Shown: positions 20,031 through 28,708, counted from the first letter of the stretch. The stretch: DNA of 64,000 nt from Clostridium aceticum (GCF_001042715.1 NZ_CP009687.1:983418-1047417), one strand, 5' to 3'. The notes: generated from the sequence alone by a model not told the origin. A program made the numbers and translations.

Positions 20031-20066
20031 AGAAGCGGAGGAAAATCCTCTGCTTTTCTTTTTCTC
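20031..20066 (+). terminator. Rho-independent terminator after nnr
   Basis: AGAAGCGGAGGA (20031-20042) pairs with TCCTCTGCTTTTCT (from 20046) over a short loop and continues into TTTTTCT. Confidence 0.8.
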
Positions 20067-20190
20067 TAAATATAAATATATGTCTAAAGAAAATAATTTA
20101 TTACAATAAAAACACCAAAATGCCGTAAGTGGAATAGTATAGTATTACAGGAAAATTTCTGTATTATCTTAAAGAAGGAGGAAATATCTT

Positions 20191-20379
20191 ATGATGCATA
20201 CACCTTACCCTGGCATATACCCTATCCCCTTTATGCCTATGTATGTAATGTTAGCCCATGCTTATGTACCTTATCAAACCTATATGAACGCTTATCCTTT
20301 AACAGAAGCTTTAATGAAGGGTACACTTTTCCCAGAACTATATCAACCTTATGTTAAACGTTGGGAGGGTAAAAAGTAA
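20191..20379 (+). CDS. cotJA: Spore coat-associated protein CotJA
   Basis: A 62-residue Tyr/Pro/Met-rich protein with the family pattern AHAYVPYQTYMNAYPLTEAL followed by GTLFPELYQPY. CotJ proteins assemble in the inner spore coat. The ATG at 20191 follows AAGGAGGA. The stop TAA overlaps the cotJB start by one base. This is direct evidence for a sporulating host; a mother-cell sigma promoter is expected, but none was clear upstream. Confidence 0.93.
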   Translation: MMHTPYPGIYPIPFMPMYVMLAHAYVPYQTYMNAYPLTEALMKGTLFPELYQPYVKRWEGKK

Positions 20380-20633
20380 TGAAAGAAAGAATGATTTTGA
20401 TGCGAAAAATTCAGGACGTAGAGTTTGCTTTAACTGAATTGCAGTTATATTTGGATACGCATCCCTTTGACCAAAAGGCTTTAATGGATTTCAACTGTTA
20501 TAGCCAACAGTTATTGATGCTAAAACAACAATATGAAATGTCCTACGGACCTCTACTACAATATGGATTTTCACCTAGTCCCTATCCATGGAAGTGGCTA
20601 GATAGTCCGTGGCCGTGGGAAGAAGAATTTTAA
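20379..20633 (+). CDS. cotJB: Spore coat protein CotJB
   Basis: An 84-residue protein with RKIQDVEFALTELQLYLDTH and a Trp/Pro-rich end (PYPWKWLDSPWPWEEEF), typical of CotJB. It starts within the cotJA stop codon (TAATG). In Bacillus it is needed with CotJA and CotJC for coat assembly. Confidence 0.95.
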   Translation: MKERMILMRKIQDVEFALTELQLYLDTHPFDQKALMDFNCYSQQLLMLKQQYEMSYGPLLQYGFSPSPYPWKWLDSPWPWEEEF

Positions 20634-20658
20634 CTTGGAAGTATAAGGAGGAAAGTAT

Positions 20659-21234
20659 ATGTGGATTTATGAAAAAAAATTGCAATATCCAGTTAAAGTA
20701 ACCTGTGGACCTAACCCTAAGTTAGCACAATACTTATTAACACAGTATGGTGGTCCTGATGGGGAACTATCAGCGGCTTTAAGATATTTAAATCAAAGAT
20801 ATACAATTCCCACCAATGAGGCAAAGGGATTATTAACGGATATAGGTACCGAAGAATTGGCTCACGTTGAAATAATTACTACTTTGATCTATCAGCTAAC
20901 AAAAGATGCAACTGTTGAGGATATGAAGGCTGTAGATATGGGTTCTTTCTACGCCATACGTGATGGTGCACTATTCTATTCGGATTCCAATGGTGTGCCT
21001 TGGACAGCAACCTATATTCAAGCTCATGCAGACCCTATCACAGACCTACATGAAGATATGGCAGCTGAGCAAAAAGCTCGTGCTGTATATGAGCATTTAT
21101 TAGATCTTACTGATGATCCTGGGGTAAAAGATGCCTTGAGATTTTTGAGAGAAAGAGAAGTTGTACATTATCAAAGATTTGGGGAAGCATTGAGAATTGT
21201 GCAAGAATATATGCAGACAAAAAAAATTTTTTAA
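20659..21234 (+). CDS. cotJC: Spore coat manganese catalase CotJC
   Basis: A 191-residue ferritin-like di-manganese catalase family protein. Metal-binding Glu/His lie in LLTDIGTEELAHVEIITTL and LREREVVHYQRFGEAL. AAGGAGG lies 8 bases before the ATG. Third gene of cotJABC, 25 bases after cotJB. It probably protects spores from peroxide or serves structurally in the coat. Confidence 0.96.
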   Translation: MWIYEKKLQYPVKVTCGPNPKLAQYLLTQYGGPDGELSAALRYLNQRYTIPTNEAKGLLTDIGTEELAHVEIITTLIYQLTKDATVEDMKAVDMGSFYAIRDGALFYSDSNGVPWTATYIQAHADPITDLHEDMAAEQKARAVYEHLLDLTDDPGVKDALRFLREREVVHYQRFGEALRIVQEYMQTKKIF

Positions 21235-21243
21235 AGCCAATGT

Positions 21244-21284
21244 AAAATAAGGGTGCCGAAGGATGTGGTGCCCTTATTTTGTAA
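21244..21284 (+). terminator. Terminator of the cotJ operon
   Basis: AAAATAAGGGTGCC (21244-21257) pairs with GGTGCCCTTATTTT (21267-21280) with two G-U pairs; the 3' arm supplies the T run. Confidence 0.8.
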
Positions 21285-21371
21285 TCAAAGGAAAAAAATA
21301 TTTGGATAGATGATTTGTTTTATAAAATACTATATAAATAACATACTATGTAGTCTAGGAAGGAGAAAACT

Positions 21372-22082
21372 ATGGTTACAAGATTATTTGTTATTGCAGT
21401 TACACCTAGTATTGCTATTGCAATAGGACTATATTTAACAGATAGATATGATAGAGAACCACTGTCTTTGCTTGCAAAGGTATTTGTCTTAGGTGCTCTA
21501 TCGGTTATTCCAGTACTGGTTGTACAAAGGCTTCTACTAAGTATTAATATATTTGCTGGTTTATTAGGAATTGCCTTTGTTTCTTTTATTGTAGCGGGCT
21601 TAACAGAAGAATATTTTAAAAGAGCAGTGGTTTTATATACTGCTTATCGCAGTAAACATTTCAATGAAAAACTAGATGGGATTATTTACTGTGGGTTTTC
21701 AGCCCTTGGATTTGCCACAGTTGAAAATATTATGTATGTAGTTTTTAGATTTAGCAGTAATTATTATGTAGGCATTATGAGAGGAATTTTATCTGTTCCA
21801 GCCCATATACTTTTTGCAGTAACAATGGGTTATTACCTTTCTCTAGCGAAATATACTGAAGAAGAAGAAGTGAAAAGAAAATATTTTCAAAGATCTTTAT
21901 ATATTCCTGCGATATTTCATGGATTATTTAATTTTATTTTAATGGCCCAAATACCTCTACTAATGGTTTTATTTATTCCCTACGTCATTTATTTGTGGAG
22001 ATTAAACTTAATAAGATTGAACCAATACACAAAACATAGTAGAGATCAGTTCAATCGAATTATAGAAGATGAAGATCAGTAA
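21372..22082 (+). CDS. prsW: PrsW family intramembrane metalloprotease
   Basis: A 236-residue protein with about seven membrane helices. The active-site motifs of the PrsW/CPBP superfamily are present: TEEYFKRAVVLYTAYR, GFATVENIMYV, PAHILFAVTMGYY and IFHGLFNFIL. Family members cleave membrane proteins, for example RsiW in Bacillus and polytopic substrates in clostridia; the substrate here is unknown. AAGGAG lies upstream of the ATG. Monocistronic between two terminators. Confidence 0.9.
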   Translation: MVTRLFVIAVTPSIAIAIGLYLTDRYDREPLSLLAKVFVLGALSVIPVLVVQRLLLSINIFAGLLGIAFVSFIVAGLTEEYFKRAVVLYTAYRSKHFNEKLDGIIYCGFSALGFATVENIMYVVFRFSSNYYVGIMRGILSVPAHILFAVTMGYYLSLAKYTEEEEVKRKYFQRSLYIPAIFHGLFNFILMAQIPLLMVLFIPYVIYLWRLNLIRLNQYTKHSRDQFNRIIEDEDQ

Positions 22083-22083
22083 A

Positions 22084-22112
22084 CAAAAAAAACGACATAT
22101 AGTCGTTTTTTT
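22084..22112 (+). terminator. Bidirectional terminator between prsW and the MltG-like gene
   Basis: AAAAAACGAC (22087-22096) pairs with GTCGTTTTTT (22102-22111) over 5 bases. A/T runs on both sides serve both convergent genes; it overlaps the stop of the minus-strand gene. Confidence 0.8.
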
Positions 22113-22590
22113 ATCGTTCACCAGCTATAATTCTTACAATATCCTTTAATTCAGAATTGTTAGGAATCGTAAAGGTGCCGGATTTAAGTTTCAGTAATAA
22201 GTCTAATTCTTCAGCAGTTTTAATAAAGTCGTTGGAGCTCTCAATTACACCATTATCTAATAGAATTGTTGCAATGCCAGAGGCAGGCGTTCCTGACGGG
22301 ATCGTGAAGACTTTGTCTTCTACTACTGCTGGTTCTACTGGTTCTACTGGTTCTGTTGATTCTGCGCTATTTTCCTCAAATTCTTCCTCAGCTTCTTCTT
22401 CAATTTCTTGAGAGATTTCTAATTTTTCTTCTTGAAGGATCTCAGGGGAAGAGTCAATAGCTATTGCAGTACTATTACTGTCAAACCAATCTCCTAAGTT
22501 AAAAACCACTACACCAACCATAAGAGAAGCAATAACAACAGCTATAAAAACATCGCTAAAATCATGGAGTAAATCTTTAATTTTTTCCAT
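22111..22590 (-). CDS. Small membrane protein with an MltG/YceG-like LysM-type domain only
   Basis: A 159-residue protein with one membrane helix (residues about 14-35), a strongly acidic linker (Glu-rich, with EPVEPVEP) and a C-terminal segment (residues about 100-158: FTIPSGTPASGIATILLDNG, LKLKSGTFTIPNNSELKDIV) like the N-terminal subdomain of MltG. The MltG catalytic region is absent. The ATG at 22590 has AAAGGTGG upstream; the longer frame starting at 22647 does not. It might bind peptidoglycan or partner with a full-length MltG; function unknown. Confidence 0.75.
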   Translation of the reverse strand: MEKIKDLLHDFSDVFIAVVIASLMVGVVVFNLGDWFDSNSTAIAIDSSPEILQEEKLEISQEIEEEAEEEFEENSAESTEPVEPVEPAVVEDKVFTIPSGTPASGIATILLDNGVIESSNDFIKTAEELDLLLKLKSGTFTIPNNSELKDIVRIIAGER

Positions 22591-22813
22591 TTGTTTACCA
22601 CCTTTGATTAAGTAATTATGTATTAAGCATATCACAAGTATGATCAACTTTTCAATAAAAGTATGAATGTAAATATTAACACAATTATTTAGAAGTATTT
22701 AAATATATTACATAATATTTGCTTTAGCAGTTATAATATGACTAAAATGATAATATACAATTAGTAAAATCAACAAAAAATACAATAGGGATTATTTTAG
22801 GGGAGGGTAAATC

Positions 22814-23170
22814 ATGTCAAGGCGTATAAAAAAAATTACTACAGTAGAAGATTTAGATAAGATAGTGAAAAAGTCTAAGAAAAAGCCTGTTTTCATTTTT
22901 AAGCACGATATTACTTTATCTGAAAGTGAGGAAGCATATCAACAATACATTGAGTTTATAGAAGAAAATGAAGAAGATGTTTTATTTTGTATGGTGGATG
23001 TTAGAGAATATGTAGAGGTCTCGGAGGCGGTAGAAGAAATATTAGAAATTAACCATGAGGCACCACAGCTTATGTTGATCATGGAGGAAGAGGTTGTATG
23101 GGATGATCAACAAAATAATATTACTTCAGATAACTTAATTGAGGTGGTAAACGAATTTATTTCTATATAA
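22814..23170 (+). CDS. YtxJ/bacilliredoxin-like thioredoxin-fold protein without the active-site cysteine
   Basis: A 118-residue protein with the YtxJ start (VEDLDKIVKKSKKKPVFIFK) and thioredoxin-like continuation (FCMVDVREYVEVSEAVEEIL, APQLMLIMEEEVVWD). In YtxJ/BrxC the FKH motif leads to an active cysteine (FKHSTRCPIS); here the same place reads FKHDITLSES, with no Cys. The only Cys lies in the second strand. It therefore probably lacks the usual redox chemistry. GGGGAGGG lies upstream. Divergent from the MltG-like gene. Confidence 0.7.
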   Translation: MSRRIKKITTVEDLDKIVKKSKKKPVFIFKHDITLSESEEAYQQYIEFIEENEEDVLFCMVDVREYVEVSEAVEEILEINHEAPQLMLIMEEEVVWDDQQNNITSDNLIEVVNEFISI

Positions 23171-23256
23171 AGTAATTTTATTTAGTTGCTTTAAAAATAC
23201 CACAGTGTTAAAATAATTAAAGGGATTTCTTGCAAAGTAGAACAGGGGGACAAAGG

Positions 23257-23820
23257 ATGAAAAAAGAAATTATTGAGTGGATTAAAACCATTGTGTTATC
23301 ACTAGTGATTGCACTAATTATAACAACTTTTATAAAGCCAACCATCGTAAAAAACTACTCTATGATACCAACACTAGACGAAAATAACTTTTTGATAGTA
23401 AATCGTTTGTTGTATAAGCAAGGCACACCAAGTCGTGGAGATATTATCGTGTTTCGTTCTCCACTGAAAACTCCTGCTGGAAAGGATAAATTACTAATTA
23501 AAAGAGTAATTGCCCTACCAGGGGAAGAGATTGTAATAAGTGATGGCAGCGTATTTATTAATGGAGAATACTTAGAGGAACCTTATTTAGTGGATTCGTA
23601 TACGGAGGGTAGCATAGATGCAGTGATCCCAGAAGGAAAGATATTTGCTATGGGTGATAACCGAGGGAATAGCTTGGATAGTAGAGATGATATACTAGGA
23701 TTAGTAGATATGGAAGATGTGATTGGAAAAGCTTTTTTACGCTTATATCCGCTAAATAGAATAGGATTTTTAACTACGTATCTTCCAATTAAAAGTGCTT
23801 CTATAATTGCATTAAATTAA
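23257..23820 (+). CDS. lepB: Type I signal peptidase (first of two)
   Basis: A 187-residue membrane protease with one N-terminal helix (residues about 8-27). The catalytic Ser is in VKNYSMIPTLDENNF and the catalytic Lys in LLIKRVIALPGE; the C-terminal box GDNRGNSLDSRD is intact. The ATG at 23257 follows GGGGG at 7 bases; the upstream TTG has no site. It cleaves signal peptides from exported proteins at the outer membrane face. Confidence 0.94.
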   Translation: MKKEIIEWIKTIVLSLVIALIITTFIKPTIVKNYSMIPTLDENNFLIVNRLLYKQGTPSRGDIIVFRSPLKTPAGKDKLLIKRVIALPGEEIVISDGSVFINGEYLEEPYLVDSYTEGSIDAVIPEGKIFAMGDNRGNSLDSRDDILGLVDMEDVIGKAFLRLYPLNRIGFLTTYLPIKSASIIALN

Positions 23821-23963
23821 CAAAGTTTTATAGGAGGCTAGACTTATAAAAATCTTCTAAATTGCAAAATATATAGATATACGCCTGTGAATTTTAATCT
23901 ATCAAATTTTAAGTTTAAGGCATATGGCTGTATATTGAAAAAAGTTGAGGAGGTTGTTATGAG

Positions 23964-24392
23964 ATGAAAGTAAGAGATATTATGACAAGTCATGTTTCAG
24001 CTTCAAGTGCAAATGCTAGTATTGATGAAATAGCAAGAAAAATGAAGGAACTAAATGTAGGATCTATTCCTATATGTGATAATCAAAACCATATTATAGG
24101 CATTGTAACTGATAGAGATATCGTGGTAAGAGGGATTGTTGATGGATTTAGAGTTTCCGACAATATAGACAAAGTAATGTCAAAGGAACTAATCTTTGTT
24201 TCGCCTGATACTCATGCCCATGAAGCAGCGAGAATTATGGCACAAAATCAGATTAGAAGGCTGCCAGTTGTTGAAAATGGAAAGCTAGTAGGTCTTGTGG
24301 CTATAGGCGATTTAGCAGTTAGAAATATTTATGTTGATGATGCAGGAAAAGCTTTAAGTGATATTTCTTTACCAAGTCGGCCTATGATGTAG
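23964..24392 (+). CDS. Two-CBS-domain protein
   Basis: A 142-residue protein made of two CBS domains (MKVRDIMTSHVSASSANASI and IDKVMSKELIFVSPDTHAHE, with GIVTDRDIVVRGIV and GLVAIGDLAVRNI closing each). Such proteins sense adenine nucleotides or S-adenosylmethionine and regulate partners. A GAGGAGG site precedes the ATG at 23964 by 10 bases. No partner is evident. Confidence 0.93.
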   Translation: MKVRDIMTSHVSASSANASIDEIARKMKELNVGSIPICDNQNHIIGIVTDRDIVVRGIVDGFRVSDNIDKVMSKELIFVSPDTHAHEAARIMAQNQIRRLPVVENGKLVGLVAIGDLAVRNIYVDDAGKALSDISLPSRPMM

Positions 24393-24406
24393 TCTTATGT
24401 TTTCTA

Positions 24407-24443
24407 AAATGTTCCCAGTACATATTGCTGGGAACATTTTTTG
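24407..24443 (+). terminator. Rho-independent terminator after the CBS gene
   Basis: AAATGTTCCCAG (24407-24418) pairs with CTGGGAACATTT (24428-24439), followed by T residues. Confidence 0.85.
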
Positions 24444-24666
24444 TGATAGCTTTGCTATTGAAGGTGTATAAAAAAATTTCTAAGGTAAAAATATACTTAA
24501 GAGTTTTATAAAGCTAATTTGAAAAAATAGAATTGCTTTTGATAGTATATACTAAAACATTAAAATAAAAAAATAGAAAAAAAGTACATATTACCATTTA
24601 AAATAGTTTCTAAGCGTATACTAGTAGAAATGGAAACTTTATAAAAGACAAAAAGGAGAGAGATTG

Positions 24667-24939
24667 ATGTTGGAAAAACTAGTAATGGTTAAAAATAAGT
24701 CTGGAATTCATGCTAGACCTGCAGGCAAATTAGTTAAGGAAGCTTCTAAGTTTAAGTCAGACATTTTTATTGTAAAAAGTGATAGTGAATTTAATGCTAA
24801 GAGTATCATGAATGTTATGAGCATGGGTGCAAAAATGGGAGAAAATGTACTTATCAAGGTATCTGGTGAAGATGAAAAGGAAGCTTTTGATGCTATTATA
24901 GATTTAATTGAAAGAGGTTTTGACGATTTTGATGAGTAG
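24667..24939 (+). CDS. ptsH: HPr family phosphocarrier protein
   Basis: A 90-residue HPr. His15 in KSGIHARPAGKLV is the site of PEP-dependent phosphorylation, and Ser46 in NAKSIMNVMSMGAKMG is the HPr-kinase site. AAAAGGAGAG precedes the ATG by 8 bases. It either serves sugar PTS transport or, as a HPr/Crh with both sites, carbon control. No PTS enzyme genes are adjacent; the nucleoside kinase gene follows. Confidence 0.9.
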   Translation: MLEKLVMVKNKSGIHARPAGKLVKEASKFKSDIFIVKSDSEFNAKSIMNVMSMGAKMGENVLIKVSGEDEKEAFDAIIDLIERGFDDFDE

Positions 24940-25034
24940 TAATTTTTTTAATTTATTAGGAAAAAAAGGTATATAATATGTTGTAGAGAATAATATGAAT
25001 AGGTCTAAAAAATTTCTATAGGGGGACACTTTCC

Positions 25035-26732
25035 ATGGGAAGTAAAAAGCTGCAGAACGATATATCCATCACGATAAATGAGCAAGGTCCATATAAATAC
25101 GAAAGAGGCATCTCATTAGAAGAGATTTCAAAGGATTTTCAGCACAATGTAAAGTATTTAATTGTTGCTGCTCTTGTAGATAATGAACTAAAAGAATTAA
25201 AGTATACGCTAGATGAAGATTGTGAAGTGAAATTTATTGATTTATGTTCTTCTATTGGTTCTAGAATCTATCAAAGGAGTTTGGCTTTTGTATTTATTAG
25301 AGCATGTTTAGAAATTTTTTCAAGCTGTAAAGTTTCAGTAGAACACTCTATCAGCAAAGGATTATATTGTGAGGTGCACTATAAAAGGCCAATAAATGCC
25401 GAAGATGTAGAGAGAATCCAACAAAGAATGCAAGAAATTATTGAAGAAGACGTTGTCTTCGAAAAAAGCAGGATTCCACTAGACGAAGCAAAAGATATTT
25501 TTAGAGATTATGGACAAATGGGTAAGGTAAGATTACTAAAATATAGAGAAAAGCCTTATATTAACATTTACCAATGTGGATGGTTGAAAAACTACTTTTA
25601 TGGTTACATGGTGCCTTCTACAGGATATTTAAAAGATTTTAAATTACATTATTATGCCCCAGGTGTTGTTTTGCAATTTCCAAGGTTTGAAGATCAAGGG
25701 CAAGTTCCAGACTTTCAAGAACATCCAAAATTATTTAAGGTATTTAGAGAAAGTGAAAAATGGGGGGAAATTTTAGAAATTGATTATGTTGCATCTTTAA
25801 ATGATCTTATAGTTACTCAAAAAGAAGGAGAATTTATTAGAATTGCTGAGGCATTACATGAAAAGAAAATTGCAAAGATAGCCGATAGCATTACAGAAAA
25901 TATTAAAGAAAAACGTGTTGTTTTAATCGCAGGTCCTTCATCCTCTGGAAAAACAACTTTTGCTCAACGTTTGATGATTCAGTTAAAGGTAAATGGTATC
26001 AAACCTATTGCTATTTCTCTCGATGATTACTTTGTAGATCGTGAAAATACACCTTTAGATGAAGAGGGCCAGTATGATTTTGAATCTCTTTATGCAATTG
26101 ATTTAAAACTATTTAATAGAGACTTGGAAAGAATACTTAGCGGCGAGGAAGTAGAAATACCTACCTTCAATTTTCATACAGGCAAAAGAGAGTATCGTGG
26201 GCATAAGATTCAGATTCAAGCTGACCAACCTATCATATTAGAAGGAATTCATGCTTTAAACGATCAGTTAACTGCTGCTATTTCTAAGAACAACAAATTT
26301 AAGATATATATTAGTGCTCTAACACAATTGAATGTAGATGAGCATAATAGAATTCCTACCACCGACACTAGATTAGTAAGACGAATCGTCAGAGATAGTA
26401 AATTCCGTTCTAATGATGCAGAAACTACTTTAGCTATGTGGTCATCTGTAAGACGCGGAGAAGAAAAAAACATTTTTCCTTTTCAAGAGGAAGCAGATAC
26501 TATGTTTAACTCTGCACTGTTTTATGAATTAAGCTTACTAAAAAAGTATGCAGAGCCTTTGTTGAGGCAAGTGCATAATACAAGTACTTACTATTCAGAA
26601 GCCAAGAGATTATTAAAATTCTTAAATTATTTTATATCGTTAGAAAATGAAGAGGATATACCAAAAACCTCTATCTTGAGAGAGTTTATAGGGGGCAGCA
26701 GTTTTCATAAAGAAGAAAAAAAAGAAGACTAA
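25035..26732 (+). CDS. Nucleoside (uridine-type) kinase with an N-terminal TGS/ThrRS-like region
   Basis: A 565-residue protein. The N-terminal 270 residues resemble the TGS and second additional domains of threonyl-tRNA synthetase; residues about 290-500 form a uridine kinase with Walker A AGPSSSGKTTFAQRL and DDYFVDRENTPLDEEG. The C-terminus is helical. Members are annotated as nucleoside kinases or uridine kinase-like proteins; the natural substrate is uncertain. The ATG at 25035 follows AGGGGG. Confidence 0.88.
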   Translation: MGSKKLQNDISITINEQGPYKYERGISLEEISKDFQHNVKYLIVAALVDNELKELKYTLDEDCEVKFIDLCSSIGSRIYQRSLAFVFIRACLEIFSSCKVSVEHSISKGLYCEVHYKRPINAEDVERIQQRMQEIIEEDVVFEKSRIPLDEAKDIFRDYGQMGKVRLLKYREKPYINIYQCGWLKNYFYGYMVPSTGYLKDFKLHYYAPGVVLQFPRFEDQGQVPDFQEHPKLFKVFRESEKWGEILEIDYVASLNDLIVTQKEGEFIRIAEALHEKKIAKIADSITENIKEKRVVLIAGPSSSGKTTFAQRLMIQLKVNGIKPIAISLDDYFVDRENTPLDEEGQYDFESLYAIDLKLFNRDLERILSGEEVEIPTFNFHTGKREYRGHKIQIQADQPIILEGIHALNDQLTAAISKNNKFKIYISALTQLNVDEHNRIPTTDTRLVRRIVRDSKFRSNDAETTLAMWSSVRRGEEKNIFPFQEEADTMFNSALFYELSLLKKYAEPLLRQVHNTSTYYSEAKRLLKFLNYFISLENEEDIPKTSILREFIGGSSFHKEEKKED

Positions 26733-26745
26733 CAGCAGGGAGTTA

Positions 26746-26774
26746 GGGAGATTTTCCTTATCTCCCATTTTTTA
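26746..26774 (+). terminator. Rho-independent terminator after the nucleoside kinase
   Basis: GGGAGA (26746-26751) pairs with TCTCCC (26761-26766), followed by ATTTTTT. Confidence 0.75.
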
Positions 26775-26847
26775 AAATTTTTATTCTGTAGGAAAAATTT
26801 GTTCTAAATTGCAAAGAAAATGTAGTAAATAATATTAGGATAACATA

Positions 26848-27002
26848 GCGTTAACTTAAACCATAATTTGTCATCCTGAGGGAAGCAAAGCGGCGTCGAA
26901 GGATCTTAGTAGTAGCAAAAATCTTCGTTATTCCAAGATCCTTCGCTACACTCAGGATGACATTTGGAGAGAATTTTGGTAATAATTGTGTTAAGTTAAC
27001 GC
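26848..27002 (+). repeat. Interspersed inverted-repeat element, family 2, full copy (155 bp)
   Basis: Perfect 12-bp ends GCGTTAACTTAA (26848-26859) and TTAAGTTAACGC (26991-27002). Nested inside are GTCATCCTGAG (26870-26880) with CTCAGGATGAC (26951-26961), and CGAAGGATCTT (26897-26907) with AAGATCCTTCG (26935-26945). A single transcript could fold into one long hairpin. A right-half copy is at 28477-28535 and a decayed reversed copy at 47740-47865. It fills most of the gap before the DUF456 gene. Confidence 0.88.
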
Positions 27003-27067
27003 CTATGATTAGGATATTAAAGGATTTTCAGCAGGTGGCTAGAATTAATAAAGATAGGTGATTGAGA

Positions 27068-27547
27068 ATGGAAAATACATTAATGGTTATTAGTTTTGTT
27101 CTTATCATATTAGGTGTTATGGGAATTTTTTTGCCAATTCTGCCAGGACCTATACTGGTATTGGTGGGGATTGTATTGTATGGATTTGTTACAGACTTTG
27201 CTGTGATCTCCTTATACTGGATCGTATTATTTTCCATTTTAACTTTTATCACCATAGTAGTAGATTATTTAGCATCTTTTATGACAGCTAAAAAATTTAA
27301 TGTATCCTCTTGGGGAATGATAGGTATGTTTATAGGAGGATTTTCAGGACTTGTTATCCTAAATGTTGTAGGGTTGATTATTGGTCAAGTGGTGGGCTTG
27401 ACACTGGGAGAACTTTTATCTGGAAGAGAATGGAAAGAATCTATAAAGGCTGGCGGTGCAGGTGTTATTGCCTACTTTGTTAGTCTTGTGGTGAAGTTAT
27501 TGATAACAGCTATTGTCGTTGGAATTTTTATTTATCTTATACGATAA
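27068..27547 (+). CDS. DUF456 family membrane protein
   Basis: A 159-residue protein with four to five membrane helices and Gly-rich turns (GVMGIFLPILPGPILVLVG, then MIGMFIGGFSGLVILNVVG), typical of DUF456. Function unknown in the family. The ATG at 27068 lies 7 bases after AGGTG. The DMT transporter gene begins 10 bases after its stop, suggesting co-transcription. Confidence 0.9.
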   Translation: MENTLMVISFVLIILGVMGIFLPILPGPILVLVGIVLYGFVTDFAVISLYWIVLFSILTFITIVVDYLASFMTAKKFNVSSWGMIGMFIGGFSGLVILNVVGLIIGQVVGLTLGELLSGREWKESIKAGGAGVIAYFVSLVVKLLITAIVVGIFIYLIR

Positions 27548-27557
27548 GGAGAAAAAA

Positions 27558-28469
27558 ATGGAGAATAAAGAAAATATGTATAGGGTCCATGTGTTATTAT
27601 TTATTGCAGTAATAGGTGTTTCTTTTTCTGCAATACTTATTAAAAATACAGCAGCCCCTGCTAGCATTATTGCTATGTATAGGATGCTGATTACTTTTTT
27701 TCTCTTTCTTCCAGTTGCCCTCATAAAAGGGAAAAAGGAGATACAAGAACTTGTTAGAAAAGATTTTTTGCTTTGCTGTGTTAGTGGATTGTTTTTGGCG
27801 CTTCACTTTATTACTTGGATGACTTCCCTAAAGTATACGACAGTGGTATCTTCAACAGTGCTTGTAGGGTTACAACCTATCTTTACCGCAATCATTGGAT
27901 ACATGCTATTTAAAGAAAGGTTAAGTAAAAAAGGATTTCTGGGAATGTTGATGGCTATTGGTGGTAGTAGCATGATGGGCTTTTTAAGCTTTCATGCTGG
28001 GAGAGGCCATTTATATGGAAATATTTTAGCTCTTTTAGGTGCTTTTTTTGGTGCATTGTATATTATTATAGGGAGAGGCATAAGAAAAAAGATATCTACA
28101 CTAACCTATGGGTTCATTGCCTATGGTACTTGCAGCTTATTTTTAGTGATAATGAATATAGTACTAAAACTTCCTTTTACAGGCTATACGCCTAAAGATT
28201 ATACTTTGTTTTTCGGAATGGCAGTTTTATGTACTATTGGTGGACATACAATTTTTAACTGGGCCTTGAAGTATATTGAAGCCAATAAAATAGCCACCAC
28301 CATGTTGGGGGAACCAGTAGGAGCCACTTTTTTAGCTGTTTTGCTTTTAAAAGAAATTCCTAGTTTGGGGCAAATCCTCAGTGGTATTTTCATATTATCA
28401 GGACTCTACATCTTTATGGGTACCGACAAAGAAAAGACAGAGCCTCTGGTTACCTACAGTGAAGGATAG
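27558..28469 (+). CDS. EamA/DMT family transporter
   Basis: A 303-residue protein with ten predicted membrane helices in two EamA repeats (GVSFSAILIKNTAAPASIIA in the first; GHTIFNWALKYIEANKIATT and GEPVGATFLAVLLLKEIPSL in the second). Family members export amino acids or other metabolites; the substrate is not predictable. AAGGAG precedes the ATG at 27558. Confidence 0.92.
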   Translation: MENKENMYRVHVLLFIAVIGVSFSAILIKNTAAPASIIAMYRMLITFFLFLPVALIKGKKEIQELVRKDFLLCCVSGLFLALHFITWMTSLKYTTVVSSTVLVGLQPIFTAIIGYMLFKERLSKKGFLGMLMAIGGSSMMGFLSFHAGRGHLYGNILALLGAFFGALYIIIGRGIRKKISTLTYGFIAYGTCSLFLVIMNIVLKLPFTGYTPKDYTLFFGMAVLCTIGGHTIFNWALKYIEANKIATTMLGEPVGATFLAVLLLKEIPSLGQILSGIFILSGLYIFMGTDKEKTEPLVTYSEG

Positions 28470-28476
28470 GTATACG

Positions 28477-28535
28477 CTCAGGATGATAGTTTAAAAGAAA
28501 TTTGGTAATAATTGTATTAATCTAACGCCTATGAT
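28477..28535 (+). repeat. Family 2 repeat, right-half copy
   Basis: CTCAGGATGAT is followed by TTTGGTAATAATTGT and TAACGCCTATGAT, matching 26951-27008 of the full copy. The left half is missing. It begins 8 bases after the DMT transporter stop codon. Confidence 0.75.
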
Positions 28536-28708
28536 AACTGAAATTAGTTATAATAGTTCTACTTTTGTATGTGAAATAAGTAACAAGATAGTGTATAATT
28601 AAAGTAACTTATCTAGATTATCTAAACTACTTTTGTAGCAGCCTCATTTACCTCTTTTGTGGTCAACTTCAGTTATAAGTGCCTATCAATAATTTAGGAA
28701 GTGATAGT

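Noticed and set aside
22157-22411. 84-codon frame antisense to the MltG-like gene
   Set aside because: Ser/Thr-rich mirror of the acidic linker codons on the other strand, without ribosome site.
22591-22813. Intergenic region between the divergent MltG-like and YtxJ-like genes, checked for a regulatory RNA
   Set aside because: A+T-rich with no convincing aptamer, palindrome or paired promoter elements.
28565-28609. TTGTAT and TATAAT before the second signal peptidase as a promoter
   Set aside because: The spacing of over 30 bases is far outside the normal range.
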